Below, piece by piece: positions 35,470 to 43,507 of a stretch of 58,750 nucleotides of DNA. Position 1 is the stretch's first letter, and each line of letters starts with the position of its first letter. Under the pieces are notes generated by a model that was not told the DNA's origin, searched no databases, and saw nothing but the letters and a program-made list of their open reading frames with translations. Location of the stretch: positions 1 through 58,750 of the forward strand of contig DKVK01000041.1 of NCBI GenBank assembly GCA_002491165.1, read 5' to 3'. A program made the translations under genes and the position numbers. This DNA is from Porphyromonadaceae bacterium UBA7180 (GTDB lineage: Bacteria > Bacteroidota > Bacteroidia > Bacteroidales > Muribaculaceae).

Positions 35470-37472
35470 CGTGCTTCGGAGATTAAGGATTGGAGGGCGG
35501 AAGTTGTGTCGGACTCGAGAGCCATGAGGTCTGCAAGGATTTCGGAGCTGTCGCGCAGCGGCGTGTAGCGATAGAAGAGGCGCGTCAACGGAAACTCGCA
35601 TCCTACTTTGTCTTTGCTCGGGTCGCGCCATGCGTCGGGAACAAACGGCAGAACCTGGTGGGCAATATATTCGTCAATATCTTCCTTCATGGGGATTGTC
35701 TCGGTGTCGGTGAGTGCCGGGTCAATCACCCGGCCGCTGTCAGGTTTGCCGGGAGTGGCGAACACGGCCGGAGCTTCCGGGTCAGTGGTGCCAAGGGTGC
35801 GGACGGCCTTTATTACAGCCTGGGTCGGCTTTTTGGGAAGGGTTTTCTTCAATTCGCGGAAAACCTCTTCGTCAGTCATCGAGCCATCGGGCCATGTCGC
35901 AGCGGCTATTTGTTCAAACAGTTCCTTGTCGGCTTTCTTTACTTTTGCGCCGTTGGCGGCCTCGGCTGCTCTGCGCGCGATGTCGGTATAGACGAGTCGC
36001 AACGGGCGATAGATAGTTACTGTTGTATAAAGGAAATCCTCTACATCCATAAGACGGGCTACCTTGATTTCCTCGTTGTCCGGCAGAGTTGCATCATAGA
36101 AATTCCCATATATGTCAACAATCTCCCGGATAGCCTCGTCGGGAATCTCATAGCGCTTCTTACCGAGGCTTCGCTGGAGCAGCTTGGCATAGCGGGGATG
36201 CGTGGCGTCGACCATCAGCACCTTCCCCTTATGCTCTTCCGGCTTGTTGTTGTCGAGAATCCAGAGATAGGTGGAAATGTCGGTGCCGTAGAAAAGATTC
36301 TTTGGCAGAGCGATGATGGCGTCGAGCAGGTCGCGGTCCATCAGCATCTTGCGGATTTCGCTCCAACCGCTTCCGGCAGCGCCGTTGAAGAGGGGAGAAC
36401 CGTTGAGCACGATGCCGATGCGGGAGCCGGCAGGGTCCATCTTGCTTATCATGTGAAGCAGGAAGAGCAGAGAACCGTCGGATGTGGAGGGGAGTCCGAC
36501 AGAGAAACGCCCGTCGCTTTTGGCGGCATCCTCTTTGACTTTGCCTTCGATCTTCTTCCAGTCAACGCCGAATGGCGGATTGGCAAGCATATAGCCGAAA
36601 TGCTCTCCGGGAAACTGGTCGTTGGCGAGAGTGTCGCCAAGGGCTATGTTACGGTCTTTGTCAAGGTCACCCTTTATGAGAAGGTCTGACTTGCAGATGG
36701 CGTAGGTCTTTTCGTTGAGTTCCTGACCGAAGAGGAATACCTTCATGTCGGTGCGGTCGGTCAGCGACTGGAGATAGCGCTTCCCCTCGGTGAGCATACC
36801 GCCGGTGCCGCAACACGGGTCGTAAATCTGGAAATGCTTGCCGAGAGTGTTTACCTCAGCCTCGCGTCCGTGCATCACGAGCGAGACCAATAACCGGACT
36901 ACCTCGCGCGGCGTATAGAACTGGCCGGCCTTGGTGTTGGTGGTTTCCTTCGACTTGCGGATGATAATCTCGAAGATGGTGCCCATCATGGCGTTGTCGA
37001 CGCGGTCGGGATGCAGGTCGGCATTGTTCACGAAACTTTCGGTGACCTGAAACAGCAAGTCGTTGCGGTCAAGACGAGAATAAATACGGCTGATGTCGCC
37101 GTTCTCGCCGTCCTCCTGAGTGAACGCCAACAGGATGTTGCGCACATTCTGGGTGAATCCGTCAAGATATGTCTTGAAATTGTCGGCAAGCATTTTGGGC
37201 TGGGCCAACAGCTTGTTGAGAGACAGACCGGAGGTGTTGAAGAAAGTCAGTCCGTTGCGCCGCATCAGAGCCATCAGCATCACGTCCTTCTTCTCGTCAG
37301 GAAATTCCTTGTATTGCTGATACAGTTCGTCATACCGGTCCTGCAACACGCAGTCCAGCCGCCTGAGCAGTGTGAACGGCAGTATCACGTTTTCGACTTC
37401 CGTATCGTCATAGACACCACGGATAATCTCCTTGATGTTCCAAATCATTCCTGCAAGTTCCTGTTCGGTCAT
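35466..37472 (-). CDS. hsdM: Type I restriction-modification methyltransferase HsdM
   Basis: A 668-residue N6-adenine methyltransferase, the modification subunit. The N-terminal helical domain (1-150) includes IWNIKEIIRG and LPFTLLRRLD. Motif I for SAM is DPCCGTGGML (218-227) and the catalytic motif IV is NPPF (298-301). A C-terminal extension of about 150 residues follows the catalytic domain. ATG at 37472 is chosen; in-frame codons upstream would reach into the presumed promoter region (-7-like TAATTTTG at 37511-37518). First gene of a six-gene, tightly coupled operon. Confidence 0.94.
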   Translation of the reverse strand: MTEQELAGMIWNIKEIIRGVYDDTEVENVILPFTLLRRLDCVLQDRYDELYQQYKEFPDEKKDVMLMALMRRNGLTFFNTSGLSLNKLLAQPKMLADNFKTYLDGFTQNVRNILLAFTQEDGENGDISRIYSRLDRNDLLFQVTESFVNNADLHPDRVDNAMMGTIFEIIIRKSKETTNTKAGQFYTPREVVRLLVSLVMHGREAEVNTLGKHFQIYDPCCGTGGMLTEGKRYLQSLTDRTDMKVFLFGQELNEKTYAICKSDLLIKGDLDKDRNIALGDTLANDQFPGEHFGYMLANPPFGVDWKKIEGKVKEDAAKSDGRFSVGLPSTSDGSLLFLLHMISKMDPAGSRIGIVLNGSPLFNGAAGSGWSEIRKMLMDRDLLDAIIALPKNLFYGTDISTYLWILDNNKPEEHKGKVLMVDATHPRYAKLLQRSLGKKRYEIPDEAIREIVDIYGNFYDATLPDNEEIKVARLMDVEDFLYTTVTIYRPLRLVYTDIARRAAEAANGAKVKKADKELFEQIAAATWPDGSMTDEEVFRELKKTLPKKPTQAVIKAVRTLGTTDPEAPAVFATPGKPDSGRVIDPALTDTETIPMKEDIDEYIAHQVLPFVPDAWRDPSKDKVGCEFPLTRLFYRYTPLRDSSEILADLMALESDTTSALQSLISEAR

Positions 37473-37510
37473 ATCTTGAAAGAGGTATAAGTCGGTTTGA
37501 GAATCTGTTG

Positions 37511-37518
37511 CAAAATTA
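37511..37518 (-). promoter_or_regulatory. Possible -7 box of the hsdM operon
   Basis: TAATTTTG on the minus strand, about 40 nt before the hsdM ATG. No TTTG at standard spacing, so a weak candidate. Confidence 0.35.
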
Positions 37519-37620
37519 ATAAAAATATCGGCAAATCCCGCGTGTGGGTTCATTTATTTCTGTTTGCGGGGCAAACTTTCTTTTCCAGGCCGGTGTTTTG
37601 AAAGAAAACACACATATGAT

Positions 37621-38664
37621 ATGAAAACACTTGAATCTTTGGCGGCAGCGGGTGTCGCGGCCGCATCCCTGGCGATGCCGCAGGCTGGCGGTGCCTGCTC
37701 GCGTGTCGTTTATCCCGGTAATGACAATATATTCGTCGTGGGGCGTTCGCTCGACTGGAAAACGCCTATTCCCACCAACCTTTACGTCTATCCGCGCGGA
37801 ATGGCGAAGAGCGGCAGTAACATGCCCGGAGCCATTACCTGGATCTCGCGCTACGGCTCCGTATATGCCGTGGGCTACGACGGCGGCGTCACCGAGGGTA
37901 TGAATGAGAAAGGGCTCGTAATCAACGGCCTGTTCTGCAAAGGTACCGTCTATGACAATGAGGAAACCGCAAAGCGTCCCCCCATGTCCATGTCCATGTT
38001 TGTGGCGTGGCTGCTCGACATGAACAGCACCACCGATGAGGTCTGTGCCGTGCTGCGCGAGCATAATTTCTCGCTGTCCGGAGCCACCTTCGACGGCGGT
38101 ACCGTCTCGGCGCTCCATTGGGGCATCACCGACGCCACCGGCAAGTCGGCCATCCTGGAGTTCGACCACGGGGTGGTGCGCCTCTATGACCCGGGCGACT
38201 TCCGCGCCATGACAAATGACCCGCAGTGGCCCGACATGACCGCCATCATCACATATTGGACCGGAGTAGGGGGACGCAACATGCTCCCGGGCACCGTGAA
38301 AAGTCCCGACCGCTGCGTGCGTGGCAACTACTTCGCCCACAACGTGGAAACGACCGGCGACCCTGACCTGGCAGTGACCATCACGCGTTCCATCCTTGCC
38401 AATGTCTCCGTCCCCTATCTTTACGAGGTGAAGGGCGAACCCAACCTCAGCAGCACGCAATGGCGCTCCTACAGCGACTTGAAACGCCACCGCTATTACT
38501 TCGACATAGTGACCAACCTCGGCGTCTATTACATCGACCTCGACAAGTGCAACCTCTCTAAAGGCGCGCCGGTACTGAAGCTCGACACCGCCAAGCACAC
38601 CGGCATCTGCGGCGAGGCCAACAAATACCTCGAAAAGTCCAAAGGCTTCACCCCCATGTACTGA
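37621..38664 (+). CDS. Secreted choloylglycine hydrolase family enzyme
   Basis: A 347-residue Ntn-hydrolase of the bile salt hydrolase/penicillin V acylase family, which cleaves amide bonds in conjugated bile acids or related acyl amides. The nucleophilic cysteine is C26 (GGACSRVV), exposed after signal peptide removal. R42 and D45 (GRSLDW) lie 16 and 19 residues on, the spacing of R18 and D21 in known enzymes, and N199 (MTNDPQW) corresponds to N175. GMNEKGL is also conserved. ATG at 37621 gives a proper signal peptide. It diverges from the hsdM operon. Whether the substrate is bile salts or N-acyl amides cannot be told. Confidence 0.9.
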   Translation: MKTLESLAAAGVAAASLAMPQAGGACSRVVYPGNDNIFVVGRSLDWKTPIPTNLYVYPRGMAKSGSNMPGAITWISRYGSVYAVGYDGGVTEGMNEKGLVINGLFCKGTVYDNEETAKRPPMSMSMFVAWLLDMNSTTDEVCAVLREHNFSLSGATFDGGTVSALHWGITDATGKSAILEFDHGVVRLYDPGDFRAMTNDPQWPDMTAIITYWTGVGGRNMLPGTVKSPDRCVRGNYFAHNVETTGDPDLAVTITRSILANVSVPYLYEVKGEPNLSSTQWRSYSDLKRHRYYFDIVTNLGVYYIDLDKCNLSKGAPVLKLDTAKHTGICGEANKYLEKSKGFTPMY

Positions 38665-38697
38665 CCCCGTGAAAACTTAGACACCATCCCATATCAG

Positions 38698-38728
38698 CCG
38701 CACCGCAAAGTAACTGTGGTGCGGTTGT
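38698..38728 (+). terminator. Possible terminator after the choloylglycine hydrolase gene
   Basis: CCGCACC (38698-38704) pairs with GGTGCGG (38718-38724), then TTGT; weak T-run. Confidence 0.45.
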
Positions 38729-38834
38729 ACAATATAATAAAGTTCAAAACGTTATAAATTCAGAGGCAGTGTCTGACGGCGGGAACGGCCCGTCATCAGA
38801 AAGCCCCCCACCACAATAATTTGAACTTTACCTG

Positions 38835-41800
38835 ATGAAATATATCCATACTCTTGCACTGGGACTGACGCTCGCGTCGGCCGTCATCTTGTCGCCGCAA
38901 CTCGCACCGGAGACTTCGGCTCTCGACACCGGCCTTTACCGCCAGTCGTCGCGCCTCGCCACGGGGAAATGGGCCCGTGTAGCCGTCTCGCAGAGCGGTA
39001 TGCAGCTGATCACCACCCAGCAGCTCCGCGCCCTGGGTTTCACCGACCTTTCGCGAGTGCGCGTGCATGGTTACGGCGGCCGCGAAATTCCTTTGGAGCT
39101 CAACTCCTCGTATGTCGACGACCTCCCCGAGCAACCCTCGGTACAGACCTCGAAGGGCATTGTCTTCTTCGGCGTTGACAACGTTACCTGGAAGGCAGGC
39201 CAGTCGGGCAACAACATGTATTACGAACGCACCGTGAACCCCTATTCGGAGGAGAGCTACTATTTCATCACCGAGAGCGACGAGCCGCGCCTCGTCCCCG
39301 AAGCTGCCTCAGCCGGCACTCCCGGCTCCACCGTCAAGACGAGTTTCTTCGACGTGTTGCTGCACGAGAAGAACCTGGCCTTTGCCGGCGAGACCGGCCG
39401 TTGCATGTACGGCGAGGATTTCCGCGCACAGACGTCGCAGACCTTCCCTTTCACCCTCACAGGCGCTTCAGGCGTCACTAAGGTGCGTGTGGTCTTCGGC
39501 TCCAAAATTTCAGGAGTGGCGGGAAAAGTAGGCGTCTCGCTCAACGGCGAGGAGCAACCTAATGCAATAACGCTCACTCCCACCACAGATTATGCCAATG
39601 TGGCGCGCGGTACTTTCAACTACACGGCAGACGGCGAGAAGCTCAACGTCGGGTTGCGTTACACCAGCCAGGGCGGCGTCCTGTCGATGGCGCGCCTTGA
39701 CTATATACAAGTGGAATACGTGCGTCCGCTGCATCTCAACGGCGGCGAACTCTACTTCCGCGACCCCAATGCCGGGCGCGTAAGCTACACGCTGTCAGGC
39801 TGCTCGGCCGACACGCAGGTGTGGGACGTTACCAATCCCGCTTATCCCGCGCTCGTCACCGGCTCTCTGGAGGGCGACAAGCTGACGTTCGTTTCCCCCG
39901 GCACCGGCTACCGCGAATACGTAGCCTTCAACCCGGCGCAGGTGTCGCGACCGGTGAAACCCGCCGGCCGCGTGCAGAACCAGGACCTCCACGCCATGGA
40001 GGTACCCGACATGCTCATCATAACCCCCTCGGCATGGAAGAGCGAGGCCGAGCGCCTGGCGCAGTTCCGCCGCGAGCACGACGCGATGGTGGTGCACGTC
40101 TTCACCCCTGAGGAGATTTACAACGAGTTCTCGTCGGGCAGCGCCGACATAGGCGCTTTCCGTAAGGCCCTGAAAATGTGGTATGACCGCGGGCGCCTGG
40201 GAGGTTCCCGCCAGTTGAAATACTGCATCCTGATGAGCCGTGCCACCTTCGACAACCTCGGGAAAACAGAACAGGTGCGCCGCGCCGGCTATCCCCGCCT
40301 CCCCATGTGGGAGGATACCGGCGGCCTATCCGAGCATTCCTCATACGGCACCGACGATATCATTGCCATGCTCGAAGACAATCCCGGGCGCCTGTACATG
40401 GACTCCGAACCCCTCTCGATAGGCGTGGCGCGTATGCCCGTCAAGAGCGTTACGGAAGCTGCGCAGGCCGTCGACAAAATCATAAAGTATGAAACCGAGC
40501 CGCAGTACGGCGCCTGGCGCAACACCATCCTCCTCTTCGCCGAGGACAAGGACGGCGGCACGCACCTCAATTCATCGGAAAAAGAGCTGAAACAGTTCCG
40601 CCGGACCGAGACGGGACGCTCATTCATCTACAAGCGCATATACCTCGACTCCTACGACCGTGTGGGCACTTCCTCCGGATTCCAGTTTCCCGGCGCCAAG
40701 AGCGACCTGCTGCAGGCGCTCAGCGAGGGTGTGATGCTCCACAATTACGTGGGGCACGCCTCGCCGACGGCCATGACCAAAAGCCGCGTCTGGACCTGGG
40801 AGGACATGAACTCCATGACCAACCGCAAGCTCCCGTTCCTCTTCTCGGCAACCTGCGAGCTTACCCGCATCGACGCCAACGACGTGAGCGGCGGCGAGCT
40901 GATGTGGCTCAACCCTACGTCGGGATATGTGGGTATGTACACCACCCTGCGCAGCGTATATATGAGCAACAACGACTCCCTGGGTTACCACGTGGCTCGC
41001 ATCTTCATGCAGCGCGGCGCCGACGGAAAGGGTCTCCGCCTCGGCGACTGGTTCCGCCTCTCCAAAAACGCCTACGCCAATGACAACAACAAGTTGCGCT
41101 ACCTGCTGGTGGGCGACCCCGCGTTGCGCATCAACCTGCCGGAACACCGCATCGTCATAGACAGGATAGGGGAGCATGACATGACCGGCGATGCCCCGAC
41201 TCTCGGAGCCACTGAACGTACCACAGTAACCGGCCACATAGAGGACTTTGACGGCAACCCGGTGCCCGACTTCAACGGATACATAGAACTGACGCTCTTC
41301 GACGCCGAGACCGTGATAACGACCCACGGCTACGGCGATTCCCCGAGCGACAAGCCGCAGGTCTACAATGACCGTGTGTCCAAACTCTTCAACGGCCTAG
41401 AAATGGTGAAGGACGGCCGGTGGACGGCCACGCTGATGGTGCCTCCGGTCATCGACAACAACAGCTCGCCGGCGCTGCTCAACGCCTACGCCTACAGCGA
41501 CAAAGGCGAGCAGGCTTCCGGCTACACCGAGAATCTCCAAATCCTGGGCGAAGGCCCCGAATACGGCAAGAATACCGACGACAAAGGTCCGGAAATCACC
41601 GCAATGTACCTCAACAGCGAACAGTTTGCCGACGGCGACGTGGTCAACTCCTCGCCCACACTCTTCGCATCTTTCACCGACGAGAGCGGCCTGAACATCT
41701 TCGGGGGCACCATAGGGCAGCAGCTCACGCTGAAAGTGGACGACGACACCTTCACCAACGTGGACGAATACTACTCCCCGAAGGTGGGCGACCCCTGCTC

Positions 41801-42239
41801 GGGCAGCATACAGTATCCCCTGAGCGGCATAGAGCCGGGCGAGCACACCATGACGCTCACCGTCTGGGACCTCAACAACAACGTCAGCGAGCAGACGCTG
41901 ACCTTCAACGTGGCCGTGGGGCGTGCCCCCAACATCTATGACATCACCACCGACGTGAACCCGGCCTCCACCTCGGTCCGATTCACCGTGATGCACGACC
42001 GTCCCGCCGAGCCGTTGCAGTGTACGGTCGACGTCTTCGACCTCGGAGGGAAGAAGGTGTGGAGCGGCGACGCCTCGACAGCCGGGACGTTCGACTCCTC
42101 GCTGTCCGTGCAGTGGAACCTCCTGTCCACGGCCGGCGCACGTGTGCCGCGCGGCATCTACCTCTACCGCGCCACCGTCACCGCACAAGACGGCACTGTG
42201 GCCACCAAGACACGCAAACTGGCCGTTACGGCACCATAA
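38835..42239 (+). CDS. porU: T9SS sortase PorU-like C25 peptidase
   Basis: A 1134-residue secreted gingipain-family cysteine peptidase. PorU cleaves the C-terminal sorting domain of T9SS cargo at the cell surface and attaches it to lipopolysaccharide. A signal peptide covers residues 1-20 or so. The catalytic His is H641 (YVGHASPTAM) and the Cys C674 (LPFLFSATCELTRID), 33 residues apart as in gingipains; the ATCE(L/F)(T/S)R(I/F)D stretch is the PorU form. The C-terminus is FlgD-like (VDVFDLGGKKVWSG and PRGIYLYRATV). Rex and the second C25 gene follow. Which of the two paralogues is the true sortase needs phylogeny, but this one has the better motif. Confidence 0.85.
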   Translation: MKYIHTLALGLTLASAVILSPQLAPETSALDTGLYRQSSRLATGKWARVAVSQSGMQLITTQQLRALGFTDLSRVRVHGYGGREIPLELNSSYVDDLPEQPSVQTSKGIVFFGVDNVTWKAGQSGNNMYYERTVNPYSEESYYFITESDEPRLVPEAASAGTPGSTVKTSFFDVLLHEKNLAFAGETGRCMYGEDFRAQTSQTFPFTLTGASGVTKVRVVFGSKISGVAGKVGVSLNGEEQPNAITLTPTTDYANVARGTFNYTADGEKLNVGLRYTSQGGVLSMARLDYIQVEYVRPLHLNGGELYFRDPNAGRVSYTLSGCSADTQVWDVTNPAYPALVTGSLEGDKLTFVSPGTGYREYVAFNPAQVSRPVKPAGRVQNQDLHAMEVPDMLIITPSAWKSEAERLAQFRREHDAMVVHVFTPEEIYNEFSSGSADIGAFRKALKMWYDRGRLGGSRQLKYCILMSRATFDNLGKTEQVRRAGYPRLPMWEDTGGLSEHSSYGTDDIIAMLEDNPGRLYMDSEPLSIGVARMPVKSVTEAAQAVDKIIKYETEPQYGAWRNTILLFAEDKDGGTHLNSSEKELKQFRRTETGRSFIYKRIYLDSYDRVGTSSGFQFPGAKSDLLQALSEGVMLHNYVGHASPTAMTKSRVWTWEDMNSMTNRKLPFLFSATCELTRIDANDVSGGELMWLNPTSGYVGMYTTLRSVYMSNNDSLGYHVARIFMQRGADGKGLRLGDWFRLSKNAYANDNNKLRYLLVGDPALRINLPEHRIVIDRIGEHDMTGDAPTLGATERTTVTGHIEDFDGNPVPDFNGYIELTLFDAETVITTHGYGDSPSDKPQVYNDRVSKLFNGLEMVKDGRWTATLMVPPVIDNNSSPALLNAYAYSDKGEQASGYTENLQILGEGPEYGKNTDDKGPEITAMYLNSEQFADGDVVNSSPTLFASFTDESGLNIFGGTIGQQLTLKVDDDTFTNVDEYYSPKVGDPCSGSIQYPLSGIEPGEHTMTLTVWDLNNNVSEQTLTFNVAVGRAPNIYDITTDVNPASTSVRFTVMHDRPAEPLQCTVDVFDLGGKKVWSGDASTAGTFDSSLSVQWNLLSTAGARVPRGIYLYRATVTAQDGTVATKTRKLAVTAP

Positions 42240-42256
42240 CCAAGCATCACCGCCCC

Positions 42257-42919
42257 ATGGCCTCAGACAGATACAACACCCAGATACTGCTCCCCGAGCC
42301 GACGCTGCGCCGCCTGCCCTGGTACCTCTCCTACATTGACATCCTGGCAGCCGACGGTGTGGCCACCGTCTCCTCTACCCGCATAGCGCGGGCACTGAGC
42401 GTCGACGCTTCGCAGATAGCCAAGGACCTCTCTTTCCTAAATATTAAGGGGAAGACCCGCATAGGCTACGACGTGGAGGACCTGCGCCGCGCCCTGACCT
42501 CGTTCCTCGGTTTCCGCACGGCCCACAACGCCTTCATCTGCGGCGTCGGCAGCCTCGGCGAGGCCCTTATCCGCGACCGCGGCCTTTCCAACTACGGCCT
42601 GAACATAGTGGCCGGTTTCGATGTCAAGCCCCGGCTCATCGGCACCGAAATCTGCCATGTGCCCATATTCCACCCCGACGACATGAAGGCGCGGCAGTCC
42701 GCGTGCCAGGCCTCCATAGGCATCCTCACCGTACCAGTGAGACAGGCGCAGGACGTGGCCGACAATATGGTGGCCGCCGGCATAAAGGCCATCTGGAATT
42801 TCACCCCTTACCGTGTGCGTGTGCGGGACGGCATCGTGCTGGCCAACACCTCCATCTACGCCCACCTGGCAATCATCTACAACCGTCTTAACTCCATAGG
42901 AGGTGGAGCACTGAAATGA
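42257..42919 (+). CDS. rex: Redox-sensing transcriptional repressor Rex
   Basis: A 220-residue NADH/NAD+-sensing DNA-binding repressor. The N-terminal winged helix (10-75) includes LPWYLSYIDIL and VSSTRIARALSVDASQIAKDLSF, the family recognition-helix region. The NAD(H)-binding Rossmann loop is GVGSLG (96-101), followed by IVAGFDVKP. The end IWNFTPYRV and LANTSIYAHLAIIYNRL match the C-terminal domain-swap helix. ATG at 42257 is 15 nt after porU and its stop overlaps the next gene (ATGA). Rex usually controls fermentation and respiration genes. Confidence 0.95.
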   Translation: MASDRYNTQILLPEPTLRRLPWYLSYIDILAADGVATVSSTRIARALSVDASQIAKDLSFLNIKGKTRIGYDVEDLRRALTSFLGFRTAHNAFICGVGSLGEALIRDRGLSNYGLNIVAGFDVKPRLIGTEICHVPIFHPDDMKARQSACQASIGILTVPVRQAQDVADNMVAAGIKAIWNFTPYRVRVRDGIVLANTSIYAHLAIIYNRLNSIGGGALK

Positions 42920-43506
42920 AAATATTCGGTATAGAACGGGCGGCGCCGGAGCCTGTCCAAGAGTTCTCCTGTTACATTGTGGCCGACTCGGCGGCGGTGC
43001 CCTGGCGCAAACCCTGTTTCGTGCCCGACTTTGCCGACGATTTCCGCCTGCGCCCCGTTGTGGCCGTGCGCATCGACCGCCTCGGCAAGGGTATAGCTCC
43101 GAAGTTCGCTTCACGATATTACAATATGGCGGCGTTGGGCTACGCGCTCCATGCCGAAGACCTTCGCCGGCGCCTTGCCGGTGCCGGTGAGCCGCAGTCG
43201 GCCGCCGTTAGTTTCGACGGCTCATTGTGCCTCGGGGCGTGGCAACCTTTCGCGGGAATAGTGCAGCTCTTCGACGCCGGCATCACCTGCCGCGTAGGCG
43301 CCGAAGAAACATTGCTCCGCTTCCCCGACCTGACTGACCTCGCTGCCCGCGCCATCTCTTTCCTCTCGAACACCTACACCCTTAAAACGGGCGACATCCT
43401 TTTCTTCCATTCCTGTGCGCCGGCCTGCGCACCCTCCGCCCTCCCCGGAGAGGAGGTGACGTTCGCAGCTGGAGATGACGCCCTTCACTCCTTCACACTG
43501 AGATAA
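42916..43506 (+). CDS. FAH-fold protein, probably without metal site
   Basis: A 196-residue protein. The start MKIFGIE, the block VVAVRIDRLGKGIAPKFASRYYNMAALGYALHAEDL and KTGDILFFHS resemble the fumarylacetoacetate hydrolase family, in which related Bacteroidales proteins have E-x-E(L)VVRI and D residues for the metal. Here the stretch is LRPVVAVRI, so the Glu ligand is absent, and the end (SALPGEEVTFAAGDDALHSF) is short. So the fold may be kept without activity. The ATGA overlap with rex and only 1 nt before the second C25 gene place it in a rex operon. Family call by recall of motifs; activity is inference. Confidence 0.6.
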   Translation: MKIFGIERAAPEPVQEFSCYIVADSAAVPWRKPCFVPDFADDFRLRPVVAVRIDRLGKGIAPKFASRYYNMAALGYALHAEDLRRRLAGAGEPQSAAVSFDGSLCLGAWQPFAGIVQLFDAGITCRVGAEETLLRFPDLTDLAARAISFLSNTYTLKTGDILFFHSCAPACAPSALPGEEVTFAAGDDALHSFTLR

Positions 43507-43507
43507 C

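Noticed and set aside
37472..37553. Longer N-terminus of HsdM
   Set aside because: The extra 27 residues would start in the AT-rich presumed promoter, and homologues begin near MTEQELAGMIWN.
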